From Ophiostoma sp. CBS 140.51 (lineage: Eukaryota; Ascomycota; Sordariomycetes; Ophiostomatales; Ophiostomataceae), in contig JANSLP010000063.1 of NCBI GenBank assembly GCA_029298735.1, forward strand, positions 1 through 64,000: DNA of 64,000 nt, given 5' to 3'. The notes under the pieces were generated by a model. That model was not told where the DNA came from and did not search any database. It saw only the letters and a list, made by a program, of their open reading frames with translations. A program made the position numbers and the translations under genes. Shown here in pieces: positions 21,949-31,637 of the stretch (position 1 is the first letter of the stretch; each line of letters opens with the position of its first letter).

Positions 21949-24300
21949 CTATTTCCGTGGAGTGGCATTCACCAGCTGCCGCTGCTTATTGAGCCAGCTC
22001 TTGGGCGCATCCTGGCGACGTTGTAGGACAACATGGTTGCTCTGCAGCCGACTGGTCAAGTCGTACCAGGCTGTGGTAATCATGGCGTTTTCGCGCTGCA
22101 GGTTCTTGATAATCTTGTCCTGAGCGGCGCGCTGAGCAGCATAGGCGGCGGCCATGGCACCGGCACTGCCACTGCCAGCCGGGCCGGCAGCTTCTGCCGC
22201 CTTGACCTTCTTCTGCAGCTCAGTCCTCTCCTGGTCGGCAATGTCGTATTGCTTCTTGAGTTGCTTCATGGCGGTGCGCAGTTTCTCGTTCATTTCGGCC
22301 GTCTTACGGTGCTGTTCTTCAGCCTCTCCTGAAGCTGCTGTGGCCGCCGTCGGCGGTGATAGTGGTTTATCGTCCGTGGTCGTCATCGTCTTGCGCAGTT
22401 CTTCTTTAGAGACGAGCGCCTCAATGAGATGCTTCTGTTGTTGTTCATTGTCCATTTGGAGGGACCTAAAGTCGGTGCGCAGCGACTCCAGCTCCTTCTT
22501 GAGGGATTCAGAGATGAGAGCGTCGGTCGACTTGAGCTCTTCAAGCGCGTCCACGCCTTCTTTGCCGACAGCGCCCAGATCCGCGCGCAGCCGCAGCATC
22601 TCGCGGTGCTTGTCGGCGACCTGGTTCTCGAGCTCGCGCGAAACGTTCTTGTGGCGATCGAGCTCCGAAGCCGTGTCCTGCAGCTTCTTCTGGGCCTCGA
22701 GCCAGAGCGGACTGCCCTCGGACATGGTGGCACCGCTGGCCAGCGCCTGCATCTGTGCTTCCAGCAGAGTGTGCTTTTCAAAAATGTCATTGTACTTTTT
22801 GCGGGCGAGCTCTTCCTTTGTTTTGGACACCTCGAGGTCGGCGCGCAGACGGTCGTTTTCGGAGCCGACGCTGACGTTGCTCCTCAGCAAATTATTCTCA
22901 GCCCGCAAACGTGCAATCTCTAGAGTGTAGGCCGAGGCAGGGTCGTCGGTATGCTGCAGTTCTTCCTCCAAGTTAAAGGTCGCCTTGGAACCGCCTGGGC
23001 TTGTGGGCAGGGTGCTACCGGTGCCCTGCAGGAGCTGCTGTTCCAGCTCGGCAATGCGCACTTCGCTCATCTGGTTCTGGTCCTTGAGGCTCTCGAGCTG
23101 GGCATGGACGGCGTAAATGTCGGCCTCCAGTGCCGTCTTTTGGATCCGGTTGTCCGCAATCTGCTGCTCGAGCCCAGACACCATTTCGCGGAAGCGTTCA
23201 ATGGTGGCCTGCTGCTGGTTGTTGCGCCGCTGCAGAGCTTCAAACTCCTTGAGAGCCTCCTTGTTCTGGCCGACTTCGTACAAAGCTTCCTCGAGACGCA
23301 TCTCCAGCCCTCGCTGTGCTTCGAGTTTCTGCTTGTACCGGTCGATTGTGTTGGCCTTTTTGGAGAGGTCGTCGTTGGCGTGCTTGAGTTCCTGGACTTG
23401 GTCCTGCAGTTGTTCCACCAGCACGGCCTTGCGGGACAGCTGGCTGTTTTCTTGCGCCAAACGCTGCTTTGTCTGCCGGTCGTCCTCGGCCTGGCCCTCT
23501 TGGTTGCTAATGAGGTCGTCCTGTTCGCGCAGCTTCTCTTGCAGATCCTTGATGAGTTGCGATTCGCTGGCGCCGTGCCTTTGGCGCTCCAGATCCAGCT
23601 CCCTTTCCTTCCGCTCCAAGTCTTCTTTAATAACTTCATAAGAAATTTGCAGGTGCTCGAGGCGTGTGTTGGTGTCGGCCAGCTTTTTCGAGAGACGGTC
23701 ATAGTCAGACGCCAGCGTCGCCAGCTGGGCCTCGGCCACGAGTCCCGGGTCGAGCGCCGCCGTGGCCTCATCGACGGAAGCGTCGACGCCGCTGTCCACA
23801 AGTCGCTGGCGTTCTTCGTCTTTCCGCTGCAGAATGGTCATGATTTCCGCCTGCTCACTCGTCGTCAGGTTCTTGCGCATCACCGGAATGTACCGCGTGT
23901 TGTTCTCGCCGAGCATGGCCGCTGTCGTAAAGATGGCCACGAGCTGGGCAATGCCCTCGGCATTCAGATTGTCCGACACGGCGCGCACGTCAATCGTGCG
24001 CGGCAAGAAATCAATAGCGCCGCTCCCGTCCTTGTGGATAATGTATTTGGTGAGCGCCTTAAAGACGGACTGGATGTTGCGCTTGTTGGTGAGCCAAGCC
24101 GACGACGATCCGGCGTTCAACTGCTCCAGCTCGTCCGGGTCGTATTCTGGGTCGAGATCGTGCAGCATCTGGGCAAAGACGTGGGCATCGGCCAAATCTT
24201 CGAGTCTGTCGACGCGACGGTCGAGCGAGAATGTGTTGACCCATGTGAGCAGGGCAGCCTGGCCGGCCCGGCTGATGGGCTGCTGCTGTTGCTGAGGCAT
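21949..24300 (-). CDS. hookA: HOOK family protein (HookA-like dynein adaptor)
   Basis: Intronless, 783 residues. Residues 10-165 form the HOOK domain: ALLTWVNTFSLDRRVDRLED and then FAQMLHDLDPEYDPDELEQL are typical. In the family this domain binds the dynein light intermediate chain and helps activate dynein-dynactin. From about residue 165 to 720 the sequence is almost continuous coiled coil (heptads rich in Leu, Gln, Glu, Lys), which contacts dynactin. The C-terminus holds the WYDLTSRLQSNHVVLQRR segment, near the region that links fungal HookA through the FTS/FHIP complex to early endosomes. The role is therefore long-range retrograde endosome transport along hyphal microtubules. The ATG at 24300 opens MPQQQQQPISRAGQ; the length fits fungal relatives. 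Confidence 0.94.
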   Translation of the reverse strand: MPQQQQQPISRAGQAALLTWVNTFSLDRRVDRLEDLADAHVFAQMLHDLDPEYDPDELEQLNAGSSSAWLTNKRNIQSVFKALTKYIIHKDGSGAIDFLPRTIDVRAVSDNLNAEGIAQLVAIFTTAAMLGENNTRYIPVMRKNLTTSEQAEIMTILQRKDEERQRLVDSGVDASVDEATAALDPGLVAEAQLATLASDYDRLSKKLADTNTRLEHLQISYEVIKEDLERKERELDLERQRHGASESQLIKDLQEKLREQDDLISNQEGQAEDDRQTKQRLAQENSQLSRKAVLVEQLQDQVQELKHANDDLSKKANTIDRYKQKLEAQRGLEMRLEEALYEVGQNKEALKEFEALQRRNNQQQATIERFREMVSGLEQQIADNRIQKTALEADIYAVHAQLESLKDQNQMSEVRIAELEQQLLQGTGSTLPTSPGGSKATFNLEEELQHTDDPASAYTLEIARLRAENNLLRSNVSVGSENDRLRADLEVSKTKEELARKKYNDIFEKHTLLEAQMQALASGATMSEGSPLWLEAQKKLQDTASELDRHKNVSRELENQVADKHREMLRLRADLGAVGKEGVDALEELKSTDALISESLKKELESLRTDFRSLQMDNEQQQKHLIEALVSKEELRKTMTTTDDKPLSPPTAATAASGEAEEQHRKTAEMNEKLRTAMKQLKKQYDIADQERTELQKKVKAAEAAGPAGSGSAGAMAAAYAAQRAAQDKIIKNLQRENAMITTAWYDLTSRLQSNHVVLQRRQDAPKSWLNKQRQLVNATPRK

Positions 24301-25901
24301 TATGAGGGGGAGGGTAGAGGGAGGAGAAAAAGATGTCGTGTTGTAGTTCGGTTAGCTACGGGGGCTGTCGAGACTGTCGAGTTCAAGAGGTCGAGAAATC
24401 GTGATGATGATGTGTCGTCGTAGTCGAAAGATGCTAAACGAGAGTGGGCAGAGAGAACATGACATCGACCGCTAGAGGCCGGAGTTGTCCATCTGCAGAG
24501 TCGATAAAAGTGAACGTGAAGAAGGTGTCGAGCGTGAATAAGGAGAGTCGAGAGTTGCGAGCAGTGAGTTGGGATGAAATTCAAAAGTAGAGAGAGGGAG
24601 TCGAGGTGGATCGCTTGCTGCACGTCAGCGAGTCTCTGTGCGCTTTGGAGAGCGTGTCCTACAGGGAGGGAGTGCAGAACGAGGACAGCGAAGGAAAGAA
24701 GGAAAAGAAGGGATATCGGGACATCGAAAGGGAGCAAAAGGAGCGAAACGAAGGAGAAACGAAGCTTCAGACCTGCTCCGCTATGCGAAATGACACACGC
24801 TAGCAGGACGAGCTGTCCGAAGAGGAAGGCGCGTACCTCCACACTCTGGCAAAGAGGGAAGTGACAACCCACAGCCAAAAGGAAAGAAGCCGTCTGGGAG
24901 ACCCTGGGATCGTCGCAAAGACGCAACTTTACCACTTTCACTTTACCTGCGGGACGTGCGCTCCCCAGTTAGGTGTGGGTGGGCATTACGGAATATTACA
25001 GAGGGAGTCAACGCCCAACACCGCAGTCCAGAACTCTGAACAACACTCTGCATAAACTGCCGCCCCGCCAGCCGTGTATCAGGCACGAGCCGCCAACACA
25101 CCAGCGGGAAGGCGCATTCCATTCGATGCGAGTGCCTTGCCTAAATGAATGTGAGGAGATCGTGAGCCAAGTCAGCCAACTACATATATAAAACAGAAGA
25201 ACGGCCAACTCTTTTTTCTCTTCCTGTCTGAGAAGTTTCCACTTACTCAACAATACTACAATACTCCGTACATCTGCATCCCCAGTGGCAAACAGCCCAC
25301 ATCTCCCTCCCTGGGTTGCATTCAGTCTCCACAGCCCAGGGTTGGATGCGAGATGAAGGGATGAGTGGCCAGGTAGGATACCTGTTGAATGCGTTAAAAA
25401 ACGACTGGAAAAGACTGAAAATACCTGACAAACTGCTGAGAAAACGCTCAGAGACTCGAAGAATGACTGTGCGGCTGCATCGCGGAGAAACAAAGCGGAG
25501 AGATAGTCGATGGTCATTGCGTTCTCAACCGTGATACTCACTTTAGGTCTCGGCCGAATCTGTTGTATTCACGGACTCGATCGTTGTGCACGGTCAACCT
25601 ACTTTCATTGTGAGAATCTCGCAGTATCAAAGAGTAAACGAATGTGTTGTATTCCTATTTATTTTGTTGTTGCCAGCCATGTGGGCAAAGTACGCCGTCC
25701 TAATAACCCAAGAAAAAGAAAGAGCAGACGACCCAAAAACGCAAAGGTGATATCAAATGTTGTCGCATCCAAAAGGAGAAAAGAAAGGAAAGAGAAGAAA
25801 AGCAAGTGTCCACCGTCGTCGTGGTGAACATTTCGTTTGTTGACAGACGTCGTATCGTTGAGTCTTTGGTAGACGTCGTATCAGTCCATCGACAGAGGTC
25901 T
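24301..25901. other. 1.6-kb intergenic region (hookA promoter / I9 gene 3' flank)
   Basis: The part next to hookA is purine-rich on the plus strand (24300-24760), consistent with its pyrimidine-rich leader. A CATATATAAAAC TATA-like word lies near 25185, and a TACTCCGTA word at 25262-25270. The word AGACGTCGTATC occurs twice near 25845 and 25870. No gene supported. Confidence 0.45.
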
Positions 25902-26189
25902 CTAGTCGACCGACACAACCTTGTCCTCCTCAATCAGCGCCTGGTACTTGCTGCCCATCGTCTGCACCGACTCGAGCACCTTGGCGCCCGCCGTCGCCGC
26001 AAAGCCCTTGATCAGATTGTACTCGTGCGTAATGACGCCGCCAGCATTGACAATCGCATCCTTGGCTTCGGTCAGCACCCAGTCGGGCGTGTTGCTCTCG
26101 TAGGTAATGACGACCTGTTTCTTGAGGTCGACAGCGGCGGCGCCGGCTGCGAGCGCCGAAACGATGGCGAAGAGCGAAGCGGGCTTCAT
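25902..26189 (-). CDS. Small secreted inhibitor-I9 domain protein
   Basis: Intronless, 95 residues. Residues 1-19 (MKPASLFAIVSALAAGAAA) form a clear signal peptide. The rest matches the inhibitor I9 / subtilisin propeptide fold: KQVVITYES beta-strand, helix DWVLTEAKDAIVNAGG, strand ITHEYNLIKGFAAT, helix around KVLESVQTM, and a C-terminal EEDKVVSVD. In the family such free propeptide-like proteins inhibit serine proteases of the subtilisin class (for example yeast Pbi2), although Pbi2 itself has no signal peptide. No catalytic protease domain follows, so this is a stand-alone inhibitor rather than a truncated protease, judging from the stop and from the flanking DNA. Divergent from the PRPP synthetase gene. 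Confidence 0.88.
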   Translation of the reverse strand: MKPASLFAIVSALAAGAAAVDLKKQVVITYESNTPDWVLTEAKDAIVNAGGVITHEYNLIKGFAATAGAKVLESVQTMGSKYQALIEEDKVVSVD

Positions 26190-27163
26190 TGTGAGGAGGG
26201 GTGGAAGTTGAAGAGAGAGAGAGAGGTCAAAGAGAGTTCGAGGTTGGTGATGATGGAGAGTAGTTGCGTCGCAAAAGGGAGATGGACGTTCGAAACGAAA
26301 AGGATAGAGATCGAAAGTGTTGTTTGATGGAGTTGTTCAATGATTGTTCGATGGCTGTCTGATTGTTTGATGGAGGTTGACGGCAGATGGTTCTTTTAAA
26401 GAAGTGTATGGGGAAGCGTTGGCGCCGATGACGAAAGACCAAAAGGCGAAGGCAGCCGCTTTCTAGAATTCCAGAGGCGTGACACAGCAGAAGAGCACCA
26501 CTGAAAGACCGGCAATATTTACTGGACAAGGCGAGAGAGATCCACTTATTTCTTCTTCAAAACCTCAAAGCGGGTCAGCCAATCAGACGTAGCGATTTTC
26601 CCCGATCTGTCGCTGCGTGTGGACAGAGTACTCAACCACCTTCCCAAAGACGACGTTCCGAGAGATGACATCAAATTACTTACGTTGTATATGATATACC
26701 ATCAAACTCGTCATGTGTAAGGACTACAGCGATTATTTGTGTCCATTTGTGAGCTGTTGGTCGTCGGCTCGTTGGCTGAAAAGGTCACGTGTACTGTCAC
26801 GCCCGCGCTAGTCGCCAGAAATCTTTTTCCCACCCCCACATGGGCCACATGCAATTCGAACCCGTCTACAGCCGCGTTATGGTGCAAAGGCAAAGAAAAG
26901 TTACGGCAGAAAAGAAAAAGGCAGTCTCACCTCATGCAGCCTCTCTTTTCTTATCATTGAAATTTTGCGTTCAGGACGACACCAGGGAACCTTATTTCTT
27001 TTCGTTGCTTCGGCACGCACACGCACACACTCGACGACTTTCTCGACGAAGACGACAAAGAAGAGATCTGAAGTGGTCTATTCTTCCCATCCGTCACCTC
27101 TTCACCTTTCTTCCTCCGCCTCATCTCCCTCTCTCACCCTCTTCTTATCCTCTCCACTTCACG
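26190..27163. other. Divergent promoter region (I9 inhibitor / PRPP synthetase)
   Basis: Shared promoter space for two divergent genes. A TCACGTG E-box-like word lies near 26785, and 27060-27160 is a C/T-rich leader just before the PRPP synthetase ATG. No gene seen; a TTCGAACCC word near 26853 does not fold into a tRNA. Confidence 0.45.
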
Positions 27164-28504
27164 ATGGGTGACACCGCCAACGAGATCAAGCTGCTTTCGG
27201 GCAACAGTCACCCCATGCTGACCCGTCTGGTGGCTGACCGGTAAGAGTTCTCTTGAGTGACGATTATGTCGACGAGTGTCTCGACTGTCTCGACGTCACA
27301 TCTGGATGTATGGCCATGTATGGTCGCTCCGAGCATCTACTAATATGATATGCACCTCACAGCCTCGGCATCGAGCCTGCAAAAACTCTGAGTATGTTGG
27401 ATCCTTCCTTTTCACAAATTATAATATATACTATTTATTGTACATTTACTAACATCACAGGCTTGAACTACTCAAACCAGGAGACTGTAAGCTCTCTTGC
27501 ATCTTTATATCTTGAGTGAGATATCATATGAACTTTGTCTAATAACTTAAAGAGCGTCACCATTGGCGAGTCTGTCAGAGATGAGGATGGTAAGTCAGCT
27601 CTTCTTTAACTAAAAAAAGCTTCATGAACTCCTGCTAACACCCTCCAGTCTTCATTCTCCAGTCCACCGCACCGGGTGACATCAACGACGGTCTCATGGA
27701 GCTCCTCATCATGATCCATGCTGTGCGTACACGCCCTCCCTCTCTTTTATTGTTTCCACCCTAACCTCTCAGTGCCGCACTGCTTCGGCTCGCCGCATCA
27801 CCGCCGTCGTCCCCAACTTCCCCTACGCCCGCCAGGACAAGAAGGACAAGTCCCGCGCTCCCATCTCCGCCAAGCTCATTGCCAACATGCTCGAGACGGC
27901 CGGTTGCTCTCATGTCATCACCATGGACCTGCACGCCTCACAGATCCAGGGCTTTTTCAGTGTGCCCGTCGACAACTTGTACGCCGAGCCCAGCGTCCTG
28001 CGGTTCATCCGCGAGAACCCCAACCTGCAACGCGATGAGACCGTCATTGTCAGCCCCGATGCCGGCGGCGCCAAGCGCGCCACGTCCATTGCCGACGGTT
28101 TGGAGATGGCGTTTGCCCTGATTCACAAGGAACGACCCCGGCCCAACGTGGTTGGCCGCATGGTCCTGGTCGGTGACGTCCAGGGCAAAGTCGCCATCCT
28201 CGTCGACGACATGGCCGATACCTGCGGCACGCTCGCCAAGGCGGCCGCCACCCTCAAGGAGCACGGCGCGCGCGAGGTCATTGCCATTGTGACGCACGGT
28301 ATTCTGAGCGGCGGCGCCGTCGACACCATCAACAAGAGCTGTTTGTCGCAAGTGGTCGTCACAAACACGGTCCCGCTGGGTGACAAGCAGGAGCGCTGCC
28401 CCAAGATCAAGGTCATTGACGTGAGCAGCACCATTGCCGAGTCCATTCGCCGGACGCACAACGGCGAGAGTGTCAGCTATCTTTTTAGAAACGTGCCCGT
28501 CTAA
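27164..28504 (+). CDS. PRS: Ribose-phosphate pyrophosphokinase (PRPP synthetase)
   Basis: Six exons: 27164..27240, 27363..27391, 27461..27486, 27553..27589, 27649..27722, 27773..28504; 324 residues, in phase at each junction. Exons 2-4 are only 29, 26 and 37 nt. The enzyme transfers diphosphate from ATP to ribose 5-phosphate, giving PRPP for purine, pyrimidine, His and Trp synthesis. Visible family features: the flexible catalytic loop RQDKKDKSRAPIS from R101, the signature VITMDLHASQIQGFF, and the ribose-phosphate loop VDDMADTCGTL from V225. The length is normal and no insertion like that of the yeast Prs1/Prs5 type is present, so it resembles the regular catalytic subunit. Which yeast PRS paralogue it corresponds to cannot be told from here. 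Confidence 0.95.
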
Positions 28505-29540
28505 AGTGAGGGTGTGTGTTGACAAGGTGGTCATTTGATTTTGAATTGCGTTTTGGCTTCCGTCTTTTCTTTCCTATGTTTCTTCTTTTCTGCCACATAT
28601 CAGGAGTATCATCGTAACAGATCACTATTGAATGCGAACAACACAACCCAAAAATAGAATTGGCTTTCTCGGAATAATAGAGCAATCAGTACTTGAGTTA
28701 TCTTATGTTCATACTCTGTTGTGTGTTGTGTGTTTTGTATCGTACGTCGTATTTAATATGGTTGAGCATGAGAAAGTGGAAACAGCATCGTCAGTGTTGC
28801 CTTCCTGATATCACAAAGATAGCCATAAGAGTCTCGTTGAAAGTACCAAGAGTGTATAATACTGACATACGTCACTGAGTAATATGAATTTGAAATAACC
28901 TTTTTATTTTTTTTTTGTTGCCCATAATATTTTTGACTGCGTTCCACATGGGAGAGAACACAGATCACAGCCAACACCAAGACAAGATACGACACGAAGA
29001 CTGTTTTGAACAAGCTTCATGCGTAAATGTATGCAGTCTTTTTCCTCCCCGCGGCCGCAAAACAAAGAAACAAAAATACCACTGCAAGCCGCGAAGGAGT
29101 TTTTGAGTTTTGTCCCCACCGGATCGGTTCGGCCTCAACCACGAGCGGCCCTGCCCTGCCTCTCCTCTCCTCTCCTTTTTTGTTTTGTCCCTCCTCTTCT
29201 TCACTCAGGCTTGCAGGTTTCCTTGAAAAACACAAAAAAAAAAGAATCCATTGCCGTGGCCCTGTCTTTTCCCCTTCTTCCTTCCTATGACCCGCGAGTT
29301 ATGACACAAAGTAAAAATCAAATCCATAAAACAACATTATAAAAAAAAGAGAGGAATAAAAAAAAACGCCCTAGAAAGTGGTTGAGAGAAGAAAACAAAG
29401 TTTTTCGTTTCGGAAATGCTCGTCTTTCTCCCTTTTGCTTTATTTTTTTGGTCCCTTCTTTTTCCTTCTCACCCCGTTGCTCTCACGCTATCTCAGTTGA
29501 GAGAAGAGAGACGAGCGGCGGGGCATGCTGTCGAATCGAT
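28505..29540. other. Convergent intergenic region (PRS / RPS6)
   Basis: Two facing 3' ends separated by about 1 kb of AT-rich DNA with A and T tracts (28900-28920, 29230-29245, 29338-29370). No gene or structured element recognised. Confidence 0.5.
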
Positions 29541-30920
29541 TTACTTGTGGGAGCTCGCGCGCCGCTTGCGCAGGTCGGCCTTCTGTGCCTTGGCCTCCTG
29601 GACGCGCTTAGCCAGGATCTGGGCGTACTCGTTCTGGGGGGGTTAGTTAGTAAATGAGAACACCGGGAGAGAGCAATATAACATCAGTCTGGGTCGGGGG
29701 GACTTACAGCCTCATCCTTGACCTTCTCGTTCTGGCGGCGCTTCAGGGCAATCAGGTGGCGCTTGTGCTGCAGGCGTTGCGGGGTGATGAGGCGTTGGAT
29801 CTTGGGGGCCTTGGTGTAGGGCTTCTTGCCCTCGCCCTTGGGCTGGACCTCGCGGCGGATGACGTATTTCCGGACATCGTCCTCCTTGGACAGGCCAAAG
29901 AACTTTTGGATCTTGCGGGCACGCTTGGGACCCAGGCGCTTGGGGTGGACAACGTCGGTCAGGCCGGGGATGTCGGACTCGCCCTGCTTGGCAATGGACA
30001 GAGCCAGGACGGACAGGTCGGCGCTGACGATGCAGCCGCGGACCGACTTGCGCTTGCGCTCGCCGGACCGGCGGGGGCGGTAGCAAGAGTGGCCGTCAGA
30101 GAGCAGCAGACGGACACGGGTGGGCTGCAGGACACCCTGCTTCATGGGGAAACCCTGCTTGTCGTTGCCACCGGTGATGCGGACAATGTAGCCCTTCCAC
30201 TCGTCACCAAGAGTGTCGGCGGGGACCTCGGCGCCCATCTGGAGGAGAAGAGGCAGGTTAGTATTTCGTTCGTGCGTGTCGGCCGAAAAAAATGTTGATT
30301 AGTTGAGGGGGAGGGTACACACCCGACGCTCCATGAAGACAGCGAGCTTGCGCTCATCCTCAATGTCGATCAGCTTCTGCGCACCGGTCGCCGGGTTGGA
30401 AATGTTCAACTGTAGAGAGAGAAAAGACGTAGGTTAGCACAATGCAGTCGACAAGAAAATATCGACAGCAGCATCCCAGCGTCTAAAGATCCGAAAAAGT
30501 CGAGAAGCAGAAGAGAGCAAAAAAGCAGCAGCCCAACAACAGCGTGAGCAACTAGAGTGTCAAGCAGCCGTTCAGTCCAGAGGATGTTTTGCCATGTGTT
30601 CCTTATCCGTGCGTCTGTCCGTCCTTGTCTTCGGTTCCTTGTCAGTGTCTTTCAATTCGAAATTGATGCCGTCGGTTTGTCGTCGATTTGTCGTCGTTCT
30701 TTCGATCCACGGACGTCTCGTCGAATGGATGCCCCTCAATCGTGACAAGGACACATGGCAACAACTATCTCTTCCAGCCGTCGGTCTGCTTCTGCCTTGC
30801 TCTCGTGTCGACGTGCTGCTTGCTTTTCGGCCTGTTTTCGAACTTCTTTTGCTTCGTCGTCGTCTGGGATGTTGTCGTCGAGATGATGGAAGAAATGAAG
30901 ATATTCAAACGAACCTTCAT
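29541..30920 (-). CDS. RPS6: 40S ribosomal protein S6 (eS6)
   Basis: Four coding exons on the minus strand: 30915..30920 (ATG AAG only), 30323..30409, 29708..30238 and 29541..29633; 238 residues. Introns are 505, 84 and 74 nt. The first has donor GTTCGT and a CTAAC branch about 27 nt before its CAG acceptor. The product reads MK-LNISNPATGAQKL, then GGNDKQGFPMKQGVLQPTRV, the GHSCYRPRR segment and the basic C-terminal tail ending RKRRASSHK. The RRASS serines are the conserved site phosphorylated by S6 kinase/AGC kinases. The position of intron 1, straight after the second codon, matches yeast RPS6A/B as I remember it. Divergent from DPH1. Confidence 0.95.
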
Positions 30921-31637
30921 GCTGGGCGGTCGTTTCTAGGGATTCCCTTTCGAGTTGAGTTGAAAAGAGAAAAAAAAGAAAAAGATCGCGGAGGGAAACA
31001 GAAAGTCGGTGATTCTGTTTTTTTTTGTTTGTCGGGATGGAGTTGGGGCGGAATGGAGAGATAGTGTGTGCAAAACCTCTGCGAAAGGGCAAAAGGGCAA
31101 AAGGGCAAGGGACGAGAGAATTGGTGTGGTCTCTAATTTTTTCTCACTACCTAATTTTGCGTGGAGTGCAGAAAAAAGTTTCGTACTCGGAGAATCTCTG
31201 CACGCCGGGGCTAGCCCACCACAAACGAGAAAACAAGGATGGGAATGGATGTCGTGGGCTTACATAATAATAGGGCTTGTCGACCAGGCGAGCTAGTCCG
31301 TGCACTGAGGTGGTTGAAAATATCATGTGACCTAAATCGAGTAGGGCATCAAATAAAAACGGGTCTAGACGAGAGAGGGTCATCCAGACTGAACCGAAAT
31401 GCCCCGCGCCAGAAAGAAGTGGGGTCTCTTTCACAGCCTTTCGGAAGCCAAACTTTTCGAGACTCTCAGAGTGTTCGCTGGGCCGCCACTTGGCAGGTGC
31501 CGGCAGCTGACAGCCTGTCATCGCAAGGCTAGCAAAACCTCATCGCATGAGGAAAGAGGCCATGAACGTCAGGCTGTAAACAATCTGACGATCTTTCTTG
31601 TCACATTTTCAGTTTACATACACATTCCCATTTCACA
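30921..31637. other. Divergent promoter region (RPS6 / DPH1)
   Basis: Contains three tandem copies of an 8-bp unit at 31084-31107, a TTACATAATA word at 31261-31270 followed by GTCGACCA (the same two words occur together near 113-150), and a TCATGTGA palindrome at 31323-31330. No gene supported. Confidence 0.45.
31084..31107. repeat. Tandem repeat, 8-bp unit AAAGGGCA x3
   Basis: Three perfect copies read directly from the sequence, in the RPS6-DPH1 divergent promoter. Confidence 0.8.

Noticed and set aside
22951..24423. 490-codon plus-strand frame opposite hookA
   Set aside because: Leu/Val-rich shadow of the coiled-coil coding strand. hookA in the opposite strand has clear domain structure.
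26840..26910. TTCGAACCC word suggesting a tRNA T-loop
   Set aside because: The flanking bases do not form a T-stem or acceptor stem on either strand, so no cloverleaf can be drawn.
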